DNA of 64,000 nucleotides, taken from positions 310,001 through 374,000 of the forward strand of contig CBDFHH010000004.1 of NCBI GenBank assembly GCA_965247665.1, given 5' to 3'. Below are positions 54,555-63,067 of this stretch, piece by piece. Under the pieces are notes generated by a model. The model was not told the origin of the DNA. It was given only the letters and a program-made list of their open reading frames with translations, and did no database searches. The number at the start of each line of letters is the position of its first letter. Within the stretch, counting starts at the first letter, position 1. Source of the DNA: CAUZWH01 sp965247665. GTDB taxonomy: Bacteria > Pseudomonadota > Alphaproteobacteria > SHVV01. Position numbers and translations under genes: made by a program.

Positions 54555-55423
54555 GCGAAACCGATCGCGGCTATCGTTTCGCTTGCGTTCAGGTCAATGC
54601 CGGCGACGACATGGCCGCCAACATCGCCGCGGCGACCGACTCGATCAAGGCGGCGCTCGGCGAAGGAGCGGACTTTGTCGGTGTGCCCGAAAACGTTTCG
54701 ATGATGGTATTCGGATCGAAACAAATCCGCGGCAATGCCCGTCGCGAGGCCGATCACCCCGCCTTGGCCGCATTCCGCAACCTGGCTGCCAAGAACGGCG
54801 CATGGTTGCTGATTGGCTCATTGACGATAGAGACGGGCGATGAGGACGGGCGGGTCGCCAACCGCTGCTATGTTATCGATGCGAGCGGCAACATCGTCAG
54901 CCGCTACGACAAGATTCACATGTTCGATGTCGACCTGCCGAACGGTGAATCGTATCGCGAGTCGAAGAACTTCCGGCCTGGCGGCGAGGCCGTGATCGCC
55001 GATACCGCGTTCGGGTCGGTCGGATTGACGATTTGCTATGACGTCCGCTTCGCCTATCTCTACCGGTCGTTGGCTCACCGCGGTGCGCATCTGCTGACCG
55101 TTTCCGCGGCGTTTACCCGGGTCACCGGCGAGGCGCACTGGCACATCTTGTTGCGCGCACGCGCGATCGAAACCGGATGCTTCGTTGTCGCGCCGGCTCA
55201 ATGCGGAGTTCACCCAGGTGATCGCGAGACCTTTGGCCACTCGCTGATCGTCGGCCCGTGGGGCGAGGTGTTGGCCGATGCGGGCACCGAGCCCGGATTC
55301 GTCATCGCCGACATCGATCCGGCGGTTTGCGCCAAGGCCCGCGCCATGGTGCCGGCTCTGACGCATGATCGGTCCTACCAAACCGGTACGGTCGCCGCCG
55401 CGCCCGCGCGCGCTGTCAGCTAG
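54551..55423 (+). CDS. carbon-nitrogen hydrolase (nitrilase superfamily)
   Basis: A 290-residue amidase-like enzyme with the Glu-Lys-Cys triad: Glu in VGVPENVSMM (near residue 45), Lys in RYDKIHMFDVDLP, and Cys in LTICYDVRF. The sequence resembles the Nit1/Nit2 branch, which acts as deaminated-glutathione or omega-amidase; that fits coupling to grxC by an ATGA overlap. The exact substrate is inferred, not shown. Confidence 0.92.
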   Translation: MSETDRGYRFACVQVNAGDDMAANIAAATDSIKAALGEGADFVGVPENVSMMVFGSKQIRGNARREADHPALAAFRNLAAKNGAWLLIGSLTIETGDEDGRVANRCYVIDASGNIVSRYDKIHMFDVDLPNGESYRESKNFRPGGEAVIADTAFGSVGLTICYDVRFAYLYRSLAHRGAHLLTVSAAFTRVTGEAHWHILLRARAIETGCFVVAPAQCGVHPGDRETFGHSLIVGPWGEVLADAGTEPGFVIADIDPAVCAKARAMVPALTHDRSYQTGTVAAAPARAVS

Positions 55424-55434
55424 TCTTCACCATA

Positions 55435-56001
55435 TCAGCCGATCCGCGCCAATGGCGCGTCGTCATTGCCGGGCTTGATCGCGCAGATGCGTTGGACAAC
55501 CCGCGGGTTAGGCCCGGCGACCTTACCGTGCTCATACGCCACCACCTCCAGTTGATCGCCGAAGACGTCGAGCAGTTCGCCCGGACGCAAGAGAAACGCC
55601 GGATTCGACGGCTTGCCATAGCGTTCGTTGCCGTCGGCGAAGGTTTCGTAGATAAGCACGCCGCCATGTGCCAGGGCGCTTTCGATAGCTGCGAACAGCG
55701 GGCGATGAAGATAGTTCGTCACGACGATGCCGGCGAAGCTGCGACCTTCCAAGGGTGAAGCCGAACCATTCTCGAGGTCGACAACAACGATCTCGACACC
55801 GTCATCATCCGCGAATGTCTGCAACGGCGTACCGTCGCGGTCGAGCGCGACCACGCGGTAACCTGCGGCGCGCAACAACCGAACGTGCCGGCCACGCCCG
55901 CACGCCAGGTCGAGCACTGGCGGGCTCTGCGGGATCAGCCTGGTAAAGCGTCTTACCCAAGTCGACGGTGGGAGCTCGAAATGGGATTCGGGTAGGGTCA
56001 C
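55435..56001 (-). CDS. class I SAM-dependent methyltransferase
   Basis: A 188-residue protein. Motif I is VLDLACGRGRHVRLL, followed by the acidic residue in VVALDRD and a later IETALAHGG-like strand (IESALAHGGVLIYETFA). Length and sequence fit small TehB-like or thiopurine-methyltransferase-like enzymes. It is convergent with the nitrilase gene, eleven bases from its stop, and divergent from the DUF1178 gene. The substrate is unknown. Confidence 0.88.
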   Translation of the reverse strand: MTLPESHFELPPSTWVRRFTRLIPQSPPVLDLACGRGRHVRLLRAAGYRVVALDRDGTPLQTFADDDGVEIVVVDLENGSASPLEGRSFAGIVVTNYLHRPLFAAIESALAHGGVLIYETFADGNERYGKPSNPAFLLRPGELLDVFGDQLEVVAYEHGKVAGPNPRVVQRICAIKPGNDDAPLARIG

Positions 56002-56090
56002 GTTTTCTATTTGTATTCTTGTTTTCGTTTTCTATCCTAACCGGCTAGGGTGGTTTCGACCGCAAGCGATTTCCGAGTCATCAATTCGGC

Positions 56091-56546
56091 ATGATTGTTT
56101 TCGACGTTCAGTGCAGCAACGACCACGTTTTCGAAGGCTGGTTTGCCGATAGCGCAAGCTACGACAAACAGGCCAAGAAAGGCGTCGTCGAGTGCCCCGT
56201 ATGTGGTTCGAACAAGGTGAAGAAGGCACCGATGGCGCCCAACATCGCGACCGGTGCGAGTCCGGGGCGTTCGGATGAAGGATCGGAAGCGTCCGAGCTC
56301 GAAACGGTTGGCGCTAAGGAACAGACCACACGTTACATGACGATGCTCACCAAGATGCGCCAGCACGTCGAAGCCAACTGCGACTATGTCGGTAACAAAT
56401 TCTCCGAGGAAGCGCGGCGTATCCACTATGGCGAGACCGAAAAGCACAATATCTACGGCGAGGCGTCGTCGGAAGAGAGCCAGGCGTTGCGCGACGAGGG
56501 TATCGAGTTCGGCGCCATCCCCTGGCCGCGACGGCCCGACTCCTAA
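56091..56546 (+). CDS. DUF1178 family protein
   Basis: A 151-residue protein. It begins MIVFDVQCSNDHVFEGWFAD and has a rubredoxin-like zinc pair, with Cys8 and His-containing loop followed by CPVCGS near residue 37. The C-terminal half has HYGETEKHNIYGEASSEES, conserved in DUF1178. No biochemical function is established. Its place after grxC and the nitrilase gene is common in alphaproteobacteria. Confidence 0.93.
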   Translation: MIVFDVQCSNDHVFEGWFADSASYDKQAKKGVVECPVCGSNKVKKAPMAPNIATGASPGRSDEGSEASELETVGAKEQTTRYMTMLTKMRQHVEANCDYVGNKFSEEARRIHYGETEKHNIYGEASSEESQALRDEGIEFGAIPWPRRPDS

Positions 56547-56570
56547 GACCGCTTTCCGCGGTCGTCGCTG

Positions 56571-57350
56571 TTAGCGCTTGATCGCAAAAATCAGGTAGTT
56601 GACGTCGGTATCGGAGGTCGTCCTCCAGCCGTCGCTAATGGGATCGTAGGCAACGCCGGTCACCTCCGTGAGTTCGAGGTCAGCGCGACGCAATCCGCGC
56701 GCGACTTCCGAGGGCCGCACGAATTTCGACCACTGATGGGTGCCGCGCGGTAGCCAGCCCATGATCCATTCGGCACCGACAATAGCCAGACCAAATGCCT
56801 TGAGGGTGCGGTTGAGTGTCGCGGCGAACAACACCCCGCCGGGCATCACCATTCGCCCCAGGGAATCGACGAACAAGTCGAGATCGCCGACATGCTCGAG
56901 TATCTCCATCGCGACGATCACGTCAAAGCGCTCGCCGGCCTCAGCCAAATCCTCCGCCGTCGCCACGCGATAGTCGATATCAAGCTCGACCTGATCGGCG
57001 TGGTGGCGGGCGACTTCGATGGTCTCGGCAGCCGCGTCGGTGGCGACCAAGTCAGCGCCAAGCCGGCGCAACGGCTCGCTGAGCAGTCCGGCGCCACAGC
57101 CGATATCGAGCACGCGCAAGCCTGCAAGCGGACGTGGTGCCAGCGGGTCGCGGTCGAAATGACGACAGCCACGGTCGCGGAGATAGGCGAGGCGCACCGG
57201 ATTGAGCCGATGCAGCGCCCGCATCGGTCCGAAAGGATCCCACCAGTGCTCGGCAAGCGCGTCGAAGCGAGCAATCTCGTCGGCGTCGATGGTGGCTGAG
57301 GAATCGTTCAAGGGCTTGTCGCGTGCGCTCGCGTCAGCGCCGTCTTGCAA
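56571..57350 (-). CDS. ubiG: ubiquinone biosynthesis O-methyltransferase
   Basis: A 259-residue enzyme that does both O-methylations in ubiquinone synthesis. The characteristic N-terminus DADEIARFDALAEHWWDP, motif I VLDIGCGAGLLSEPLRRLG and the later AMEILEHV and GTHQWSKFV segments are present. No ATG is available; TTG at 57350 or TTG at 57311 must start it, the first with a weak CAGG upstream. It is divergent from lysC, whose start is 85 bases away. Confidence 0.95.
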   Translation of the reverse strand: MQDGADASARDKPLNDSSATIDADEIARFDALAEHWWDPFGPMRALHRLNPVRLAYLRDRGCRHFDRDPLAPRPLAGLRVLDIGCGAGLLSEPLRRLGADLVATDAAAETIEVARHHADQVELDIDYRVATAEDLAEAGERFDVIVAMEILEHVGDLDLFVDSLGRMVMPGGVLFAATLNRTLKAFGLAIVGAEWIMGWLPRGTHQWSKFVRPSEVARGLRRADLELTEVTGVAYDPISDGWRTTSDTDVNYLIFAIKR

Positions 57351-57434
57351 GGCTTGGAACCTGCGAGTATGTATACGCGCCTTTTTCCCGAAAAGCCTGC
57401 GTTAAAGCAGATAGCGTCCGAAACGATCGCCGTC

Positions 57435-58655
57435 ATGTCCCGCATCGTCTGCAAATTCGGCGGCAGTTCGGTTGCCGATCTCGATCGGATTCAGGAAACG
57501 GCGGAGCGGGTCAAGTCGTTCGTCGATGCCGGAGACCGGGTCGCCGTGGTTGTTTCGGCGATGGCGGGCACGACCGACCGGTTGATCGACTGGACCCGCG
57601 AAATCTCAACCGTCCATGATGCCCGTGAATACGACGTCGTGCTCGCGTCGGGCGAGCAGGTGACGATCGGCCTGCTCGCTCTCGCGTTGCGGTCGCGCGG
57701 CGTAACCGCCCGATCCTGGCTGGGTTGGCAATTGCCGATCCGCACCGACGGGATCCATTCGAGCGCGCGCATCCAAGAATTGGCCGCTGAAGGGCCGGCC
57801 GCCTGTCTTGACAACAACGAGGTCGCGATCATCGCAGGGTTCCAGGGCTTGGCGCCGGATGGGCGCGTTACGACCTTGGGGCGAGGCGGCTCCGATCTCA
57901 CGGCCGTGGCCTTGGCTGCTGCCCTCGGTGCCGATCGTTGCGACATCTTTACCGATGTCGACGGTGTTTATACGGCCGACCCGCGTATCGTTGCCAAGGC
58001 TCGCAAGCTTGATAAAATCACCTACGAAGAGATGCTCGAGATGGCGTCGCAGGGCGCCGAAGTGCTGCAAACCCGTTCTGTCGAACTGGCGATGACGCAT
58101 CGCGTCCGTTTGCAGGTTCGGTCGAGCTTCAACGACACACTTGGAACTTTCGTCGTAGACGAGGACGAAATCTTGGAACAGGAAGTCGTCAGCGGTATCG
58201 CCTACTCTCGCGACGAGGCCAAGATCACGCTGCTCAACGTTGCCGACCGTCCGGGCGTTGCCGCCGGCGTCTTCGGGCCGCTCGCCGGCGCTGCGATCAA
58301 TGTCGACATGATCGTGCAAAGTGGGTCGGAGGACGGCAAGTCGACCGACATTACTTTCACCCTCAGTCGTGCTGATCTCGATAGGGCTCTGGCGGTACTC
58401 GAACGCGAGCAGAACGAGATTGGCCATGTCGACGCATTGGCCGACTCGAATGTCGTCAAGATATCGGTCATTGGCGTGGGCATGCGCAGCCATGCCGGCG
58501 TCGCCGCGCGCATGTTTCAGACACTGGCGAAGAGGGGTATCAACATCCTGGTGATCTCAACCTCTGAGATCAAAGTGAGCGTGCTGATCGAGGAAGAGTA
58601 CGCGGAACTCGCCTTGCGTGCGCTTCATTCGGCTTATGGACTCGATGCTGCGTGA
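57435..58655 (+). CDS. lysC: aspartate kinase
   Basis: A 406-residue kinase that opens the lysine, threonine and methionine pathways. The kinase domain starts SRIVCKFGGSSVAD and contains TLGRGGSDLTAVALAAAL and FTDVDGVYTADPR. Two C-terminal ACT domains (around residues 265-400) mediate feedback by amino acids. The ATG at 57435 gives the usual start; the longer frame to the left is unrelated. It overlaps the next gene at its 3' end. Confidence 0.96.
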   Translation: MSRIVCKFGGSSVADLDRIQETAERVKSFVDAGDRVAVVVSAMAGTTDRLIDWTREISTVHDAREYDVVLASGEQVTIGLLALALRSRGVTARSWLGWQLPIRTDGIHSSARIQELAAEGPAACLDNNEVAIIAGFQGLAPDGRVTTLGRGGSDLTAVALAAALGADRCDIFTDVDGVYTADPRIVAKARKLDKITYEEMLEMASQGAEVLQTRSVELAMTHRVRLQVRSSFNDTLGTFVVDEDEILEQEVVSGIAYSRDEAKITLLNVADRPGVAAGVFGPLAGAAINVDMIVQSGSEDGKSTDITFTLSRADLDRALAVLEREQNEIGHVDALADSNVVKISVIGVGMRSHAGVAARMFQTLAKRGINILVISTSEIKVSVLIEEEYAELALRALHSAYGLDAA

Positions 58656-59736
58656 GAATGTGACCGAGAGCGCCGGACACGCGCGCCTTGTGGCGCGGTG
58701 GCGGCGCGGATGCGAACTCCTCGGTACGGAATACGCGATACTGGGCGGCGCCATGACATGGGTGTCTGAGCACACCCTGGTATCGGCTATCTCCAATGCC
58801 GGCGGTTTCGGAGTAATCGCATCGGGGGTGATGAGTCCGGAGCTTCTCGACGCCGAGATCGCGCGCACCCGCGACAGCACCGACAAGCCGTTCGGCGTCA
58901 ATATCATCATCATGCATCCCCAACTCGACGCACTGATCGACGTGTGCGGGGGACGCGGTGTGTCCCATATGGTGCTGGCCGGTGGATTGCCCGGGCACGC
59001 AGCGATCGATCGCATTAAGGACCACGGCGCCAAGGCGCTGGCCTTTGCCCCGGCACTGGTCGTCGCCCGCAAGCTCGTTCGCGCCGGCATCGATGCCCTG
59101 ATCATCGAAGGCATGGAGGCGGGTGGACATACCGGACCGGTCGCAACCGGTGTTCTGGCGCAGGAAATATTGCCCGAGGTGAAAGAGGTTCCGGTATTCG
59201 TCGCCGGCGGGATCGGCCGCGGCGAGGCGATCGCGATGTATCTGGAGATGGGCGCGGTAGGCTGCCAGCTCGGCACTCGATTTGTCTGTGCCACCGAATC
59301 GATCGCCCATCCCGACTTTAAGAAAGCGTTCATCCGGGCGCATGCGCGCGACGCCGTGTTGTCGGTGCAGGTCGATCCGGAGTTTTCGGTGATACCCGTG
59401 CGGGCCCTCGCCAACGCGGCGACCACGCGCTTCGTCGAAACACAACGCGATGTCGTCGCCCGTTACCGCGCTGGCGAGATTTCGCATGACGATGCCCAGC
59501 TGGAGATCGAACATTTCTGGGCTGGGGCGCTGCGCCGTGCGGTCGTCGATGGCGATACCGAGAATGGCTCTCTCATGGCTGGTCAGAGCGTTGGTATGGT
59601 CACGCGGGAGCAGTCGGTTATCGAGATTATCGACGAGTTGGTCTCCGCTGCGGTTCGGGCACTGAACCGCGATCGCGAGCTCGAATGGGCAGAGCCCATC
59701 GAGCAACCGTCAATCGAAGCCGTCTCCGGCGTTTGA
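58645..59736 (+). CDS. nitronate monooxygenase (2-nitropropane dioxygenase family)
   Basis: A protein of about 363 residues with the FMN TIM barrel: GGAMTWVSEHTLVSAISNAGG at the start of the barrel, GMEAGGHTG in the middle (the catalytic-His region) and FVAGGIGRGEA for phosphate binding. It oxidises nitronates in the known members. Starts at 58618 (GTG), 58636, 58645 or 58660 are all possible; 58645 overlaps lysC by 11 bases. A coupled nitronate enzyme behind lysC is not the usual neighbour I would expect. Confidence 0.9.
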   Translation: MLRENVTESAGHARLVARWRRGCELLGTEYAILGGAMTWVSEHTLVSAISNAGGFGVIASGVMSPELLDAEIARTRDSTDKPFGVNIIIMHPQLDALIDVCGGRGVSHMVLAGGLPGHAAIDRIKDHGAKALAFAPALVVARKLVRAGIDALIIEGMEAGGHTGPVATGVLAQEILPEVKEVPVFVAGGIGRGEAIAMYLEMGAVGCQLGTRFVCATESIAHPDFKKAFIRAHARDAVLSVQVDPEFSVIPVRALANAATTRFVETQRDVVARYRAGEISHDDAQLEIEHFWAGALRRAVVDGDTENGSLMAGQSVGMVTREQSVIEIIDELVSAAVRALNRDRELEWAEPIEQPSIEAVSGV

Positions 59737-60024
59737 TCGCCCAAAGTTCAGCTTTTTTCCCGATCGCGCAAAAAGGCCTATGCGACAAACTGTTAGCGGA
59801 CGTCGCTGCCAGCACTTTTCTCTTCGCAGATCCGCAGAATATCCTTTAAACCATGGACAACTATAGCTTTCTTTGGTTTGCTTGCGATTGTGCCTGAAGT
59901 GAGATGCGAAAGTTCGTGCAACTCAAAGAATTTACGTTTTATACACAGCTCAAGCCTCGTCGCGGGCAACGCATTGAAACGCGAATGTCGCGGGTAGGAA
60001 CCCGCGCAGGCGTGGGGATACTTT

Positions 60025-61302
60025 ATGGCTGATGGCGAGCCGAACGTGACCGGTCCCAACCTCGATGGGAGTCGCTCGCGCTTGCATCTGCGGGGCGTGA
60101 GCGAGCGAGCGGCTGACAACCCGGGAGTCGAGAATCCGGCCTACTATGGCGTCGGTGCCGAACTCAAAGCCGCGCGCGAACGGATCGGGGCAACCCGGAC
60201 CGAGTTTGCGTCGCGCTTGCGAATCCGCGAGCCTTATTTGGGCGCGATCGAGGAGGGCCGATTCGCCGACTTGCCCGGCCCGGTCTATGCCGTCGGCTTT
60301 ATCCGCTCCTATGCCGATTCCATGGGCCTCGACGGCGACGATTTCGTCTATCGCTTCAAGGAGGAAACCGCGACGCGTCCGGACCAGACGGAGCTTCGCT
60401 TTGCCGAACCCGAAGCCGAGAGCAGGTTGCCAAGCACGCGCCTGCTCGCCGTTTCCCTGCTACTCGTCGCCGCCGTTTATGGCGGCTGGTATGTTCTGTC
60501 GAACACCGACCGTTCGGTGGTCGAGCGGGTGTCGCCGGTGCCGGAGCGTCTGCTCGCAAGCGATACGGCCCCGGCGCAAACTGAGGATCCGAAACCGGCG
60601 ACGGTGCTTGGCGCGGTGGAAAACGACTCCGGCCTCTCTCGCGCCAATGCCACACCGGCAGCGGCCACGCTGATTCAAACCGAAAGCGAAACAGCCGCTG
60701 CAGTGGATAACGCCGCGCCGACCAACCCGCCGGCAACCCAAGTTGAAGCGACGGGTGCGAACGCGATTGTCGGCGCGGACGAGAGCGTGGCATCGCTTGC
60801 AACCAACGATGCATCGGCGAGTGCGACAGCCGAGAGCACGTCCCGAGCCGCAACCGTTGAAGCCGCCCGCAACCCGTTGGCGCGGGCGGCGGCGCCCACG
60901 GAGATGGTCGACGCCGATATCGAACAACCGCCAACCGCGCCGCCAACCGAGGTGGCCGTCCTGTCGGTTGCCGGGCCGCAGCGGGTGCGCGGTGCCGACG
61001 ATGGGTCGGTCGTCCCGCGTGTCGATGGCGGCGGCGGCGAGTCGCGCGTCACGCTAACGGCGCGTCTCGACAGCTGGGTGCAGGTGGTGGGTGAAGACAA
61101 CGAGCTGCTGCTTACGCGTATTCTCCGCGCCGGCGATACCTACTTCGTGCCCAACCGGCCCGGCCTGACGCTGGTGACCGGGAATGCGGGAGCCCTCGAA
61201 GTCGCCGTCGATGGCCGCGCGTTGCCGCCGATCGGGCCGGTCGGTGCGGTTCGCCGCAACGTCTCGCTCGATCCCGAACACCTGCTCAGCACCCTGCGCT
61301 GA
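60025..61302 (+). CDS. RodZ-like protein (helix-turn-helix, one membrane segment, DUF4115)
   Basis: A 425-residue protein. Residues 45-115 hold a RodZ-type helix-turn-helix with GAELKAARERIG, EPYLGAIEEGRF and PVYAVGFIRSYAD. One transmembrane segment follows near residue 145 (LLAVSLLLVAAVYGGWYVL). A low-complexity periplasmic linker of about 160 residues rich in Ala, Thr and Glu leads to the DUF4115 domain (residues 325-420). RodZ couples MreB to the cell-wall machinery. Confidence 0.92.
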   Translation: MADGEPNVTGPNLDGSRSRLHLRGVSERAADNPGVENPAYYGVGAELKAARERIGATRTEFASRLRIREPYLGAIEEGRFADLPGPVYAVGFIRSYADSMGLDGDDFVYRFKEETATRPDQTELRFAEPEAESRLPSTRLLAVSLLLVAAVYGGWYVLSNTDRSVVERVSPVPERLLASDTAPAQTEDPKPATVLGAVENDSGLSRANATPAAATLIQTESETAAAVDNAAPTNPPATQVEATGANAIVGADESVASLATNDASASATAESTSRAATVEAARNPLARAAAPTEMVDADIEQPPTAPPTEVAVLSVAGPQRVRGADDGSVVPRVDGGGGESRVTLTARLDSWVQVVGEDNELLLTRILRAGDTYFVPNRPGLTLVTGNAGALEVAVDGRALPPIGPVGAVRRNVSLDPEHLLSTLR

Positions 61303-61386
61303 GCCGAGCGATAGCGCGCCCGCGCGCGCTTGATATCGGCGCGGCGAACGCGCACATTAGCGCGCGCCAAACCCATCGATAGACTG

Positions 61387-61782
61387 ATGAGCGTACGTCC
61401 CCATCGTAAGATTCACCGCCGGCGTGGTGTCACCGTGATTGCACACCCGTCATGCACGCGCCAAGCTTTCCCTGTCGTCAAGACGGTGGAGATATTGGAG
61501 TAGCGTTTGCAGCACCTCACGACGCCCCTGAACCTTTCGGTCATCGGTTGTGCGGTCAACCGACCGAGCGAAGCCAAAGAGGCCGACATCGGTCTCGCCG
61601 GTGGCGGCAACGGCACCCACCCCGTGTTTCTCAGCGGCGTCGCCGACCACAGGATCGACGACAGCGGTCTGTTCGATCATCTCGCTGCGCTGATCGAACA
61701 GAAAGCGCGCAAGATAGAGGCCCGAGACATCGGCGCGGCGCCGCCCGCAGCCGAGATTCGCCAAACCAAATACGCGCACTAG
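61387..61782 (+). pseudogene. ispG: ispG relic with large internal deletion
   Basis: The ATG at 61387 opens MSVRPHRKIHRR, the first 12 residues of an alphaproteobacterial IspG. Then the frame jumps directly to RGVTVIAHPSCTRQ, which corresponds to the end of the barrel and the iron-sulfur domain (normally RGVNIIACPSC), a loss of about 270 codons. A TAG at 61501-61503 replaces the expected Gln. The rest continues as LNLSVIGCAVNRPSEAKEADIG to the end at 61782. One cluster cysteine is His, and NGPGE is NRPSE. IspG makes HMBPP in the isoprenoid MEP pathway; this copy cannot. Confidence 0.9.
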
Positions 61783-61788
61783 TGTTCC

Positions 61789-61793
61789 GGAGG
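61789..61793 (+). promoter_or_regulatory. ribosome binding site for the hisS GTG start
   Basis: GGAGG five bases before the GTG at 61799. It lies directly after the ispG relic and supports a separate start of hisS. Confidence 0.75.
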
Positions 61794-61798
61794 TAATC

Positions 61799-63067
61799 GT
61801 GGCTTCGCTGCAACCTGTTCGCGGCACGCACGATCTGCTGCCCGACGACATCCGCCGCTACCGCCGCGTGGTCGAGCGCGCGCGCCTGCTGGCCGAGCGT
61901 TACGGCTACCTCGAAATGGCGACGCCGCTATTCGAGTTCACCGAGGTCTTCCGGCGCACGCTCGGCGCTACCTCTGATATCGTCAACAAGGAAATGTACA
62001 CCTTCACCGATCGCGGCGGGGAGGAGATCACACTGCGGCCCGAGTTCACGGCCAGCGTCGCGCGTGCATTCATTTCCGGTGGATTGCGCCAGCAGACGCC
62101 GCTCAAGTTCTTCTCGAGCGGTCCGGTGTTTCGTTACGAACGGCCGCAGAAGGGTCGCCAGCGCCAGTTTCATCAGATCAACGTCGAGATCATTGGCGTG
62201 GCCGGGCCGCAGGCAGACATCGAGATCATCGAGCTCGCCGCGCATATTCTCGACGAGTTGGGCGTCGGCCCGGCCTGCACGCTGGAACTCAATACCCTTG
62301 GTGACGGTGACAGCCGAGCCGCGTATCGCACGCTGTTGGTCGACTACTTCCAGGCCCATAGAGACGATTTGTCGGAGGACAGCAAGCTTAGGCTCGAAAG
62401 GAATCCGTTGCGCATCCTTGATTCGAAAGACGCAGGCGACCGACGACTCATCGTCGGTGCGCCGCGGGTCCGGGATTCGTTGACCGCGGCCGCGGCGGAC
62501 TTCTTCGCAAGCGTCCGCGAGGGGCTCGACGCGCTCGGTATCGCCTACACCATCAACGAACGCCTGGTGCGTGGGCTCGACTACTACACGCACACGGCTT
62601 TCGAATTTACGACCGAGTCGCTCGGTGCTCAGGGGACCGTTATCGGCGGTGGCCGCTACGACGGTCTCATCGAAATCATGGGCGGGCCGGCAACACCCGG
62701 TATCGGCTTCGCGGGTGGTATCGAGCGGCTGATCATGCTGTGCGGAGATCCGCCGGCGGGTCCGCGGCCGGTCGCCGTGGTGCCGGTCGGTGCCGCGGCA
62801 CAGACGCCGGCGCTGCGGCTCGCCCATCAGCTTCGTCGGGCTGGTTTTGCCGTCGACCTCGGTTTCAGCGGTAACCTCTCCAAGCGTATGAACCGCGCAA
62901 ACAAGCTTAACGCCAGCTGTGCGCTGCTGCTGGGCGATGACGAACTCGCCCGCGACGTCGCCACGCTGCGCGACCTCGACAGTGGCGAGCAGCGGGAAGT
63001 TGCGCTGGTTTCGATCGCGTCGGCCCTGGCGCACTATCATCCAGACGGAACTGCGGCGGTGACATGA
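61799..63067 (+). CDS. hisS: histidyl-tRNA synthetase
   Basis: A 422-residue class II synthetase. Motif 1 region, the motif 2 segment with VFRYERPQKGRQRQFHQ, the histidine-specific RGLDYYTHTAFEF, and motif 3 GIGFAGGIERL are all present, and GGGRYDGL lies just before motif 3. A C-terminal anticodon-binding domain follows. GTG start with GGAGG. Its stop overlaps the prfA start as ATGA. Confidence 0.97.
   Translation: MASLQPVRGTHDLLPDDIRRYRRVVERARLLAERYGYLEMATPLFEFTEVFRRTLGATSDIVNKEMYTFTDRGGEEITLRPEFTASVARAFISGGLRQQTPLKFFSSGPVFRYERPQKGRQRQFHQINVEIIGVAGPQADIEIIELAAHILDELGVGPACTLELNTLGDGDSRAAYRTLLVDYFQAHRDDLSEDSKLRLERNPLRILDSKDAGDRRLIVGAPRVRDSLTAAAADFFASVREGLDALGIAYTINERLVRGLDYYTHTAFEFTTESLGAQGTVIGGGRYDGLIEIMGGPATPGIGFAGGIERLIMLCGDPPAGPRPVAVVPVGAAAQTPALRLAHQLRRAGFAVDLGFSGNLSKRMNRANKLNASCALLLGDDELARDVATLRDLDSGEQREVALVSIASALAHYHPDGTAAVT

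Noticed and set aside
59793..60119. 108-codon minus-strand open frame upstream of the RodZ-like gene
   Set aside because: No recognisable motif, no ribosome site, and it overlaps the RodZ start; the 288-base gap appears to hold only regulatory sequence.
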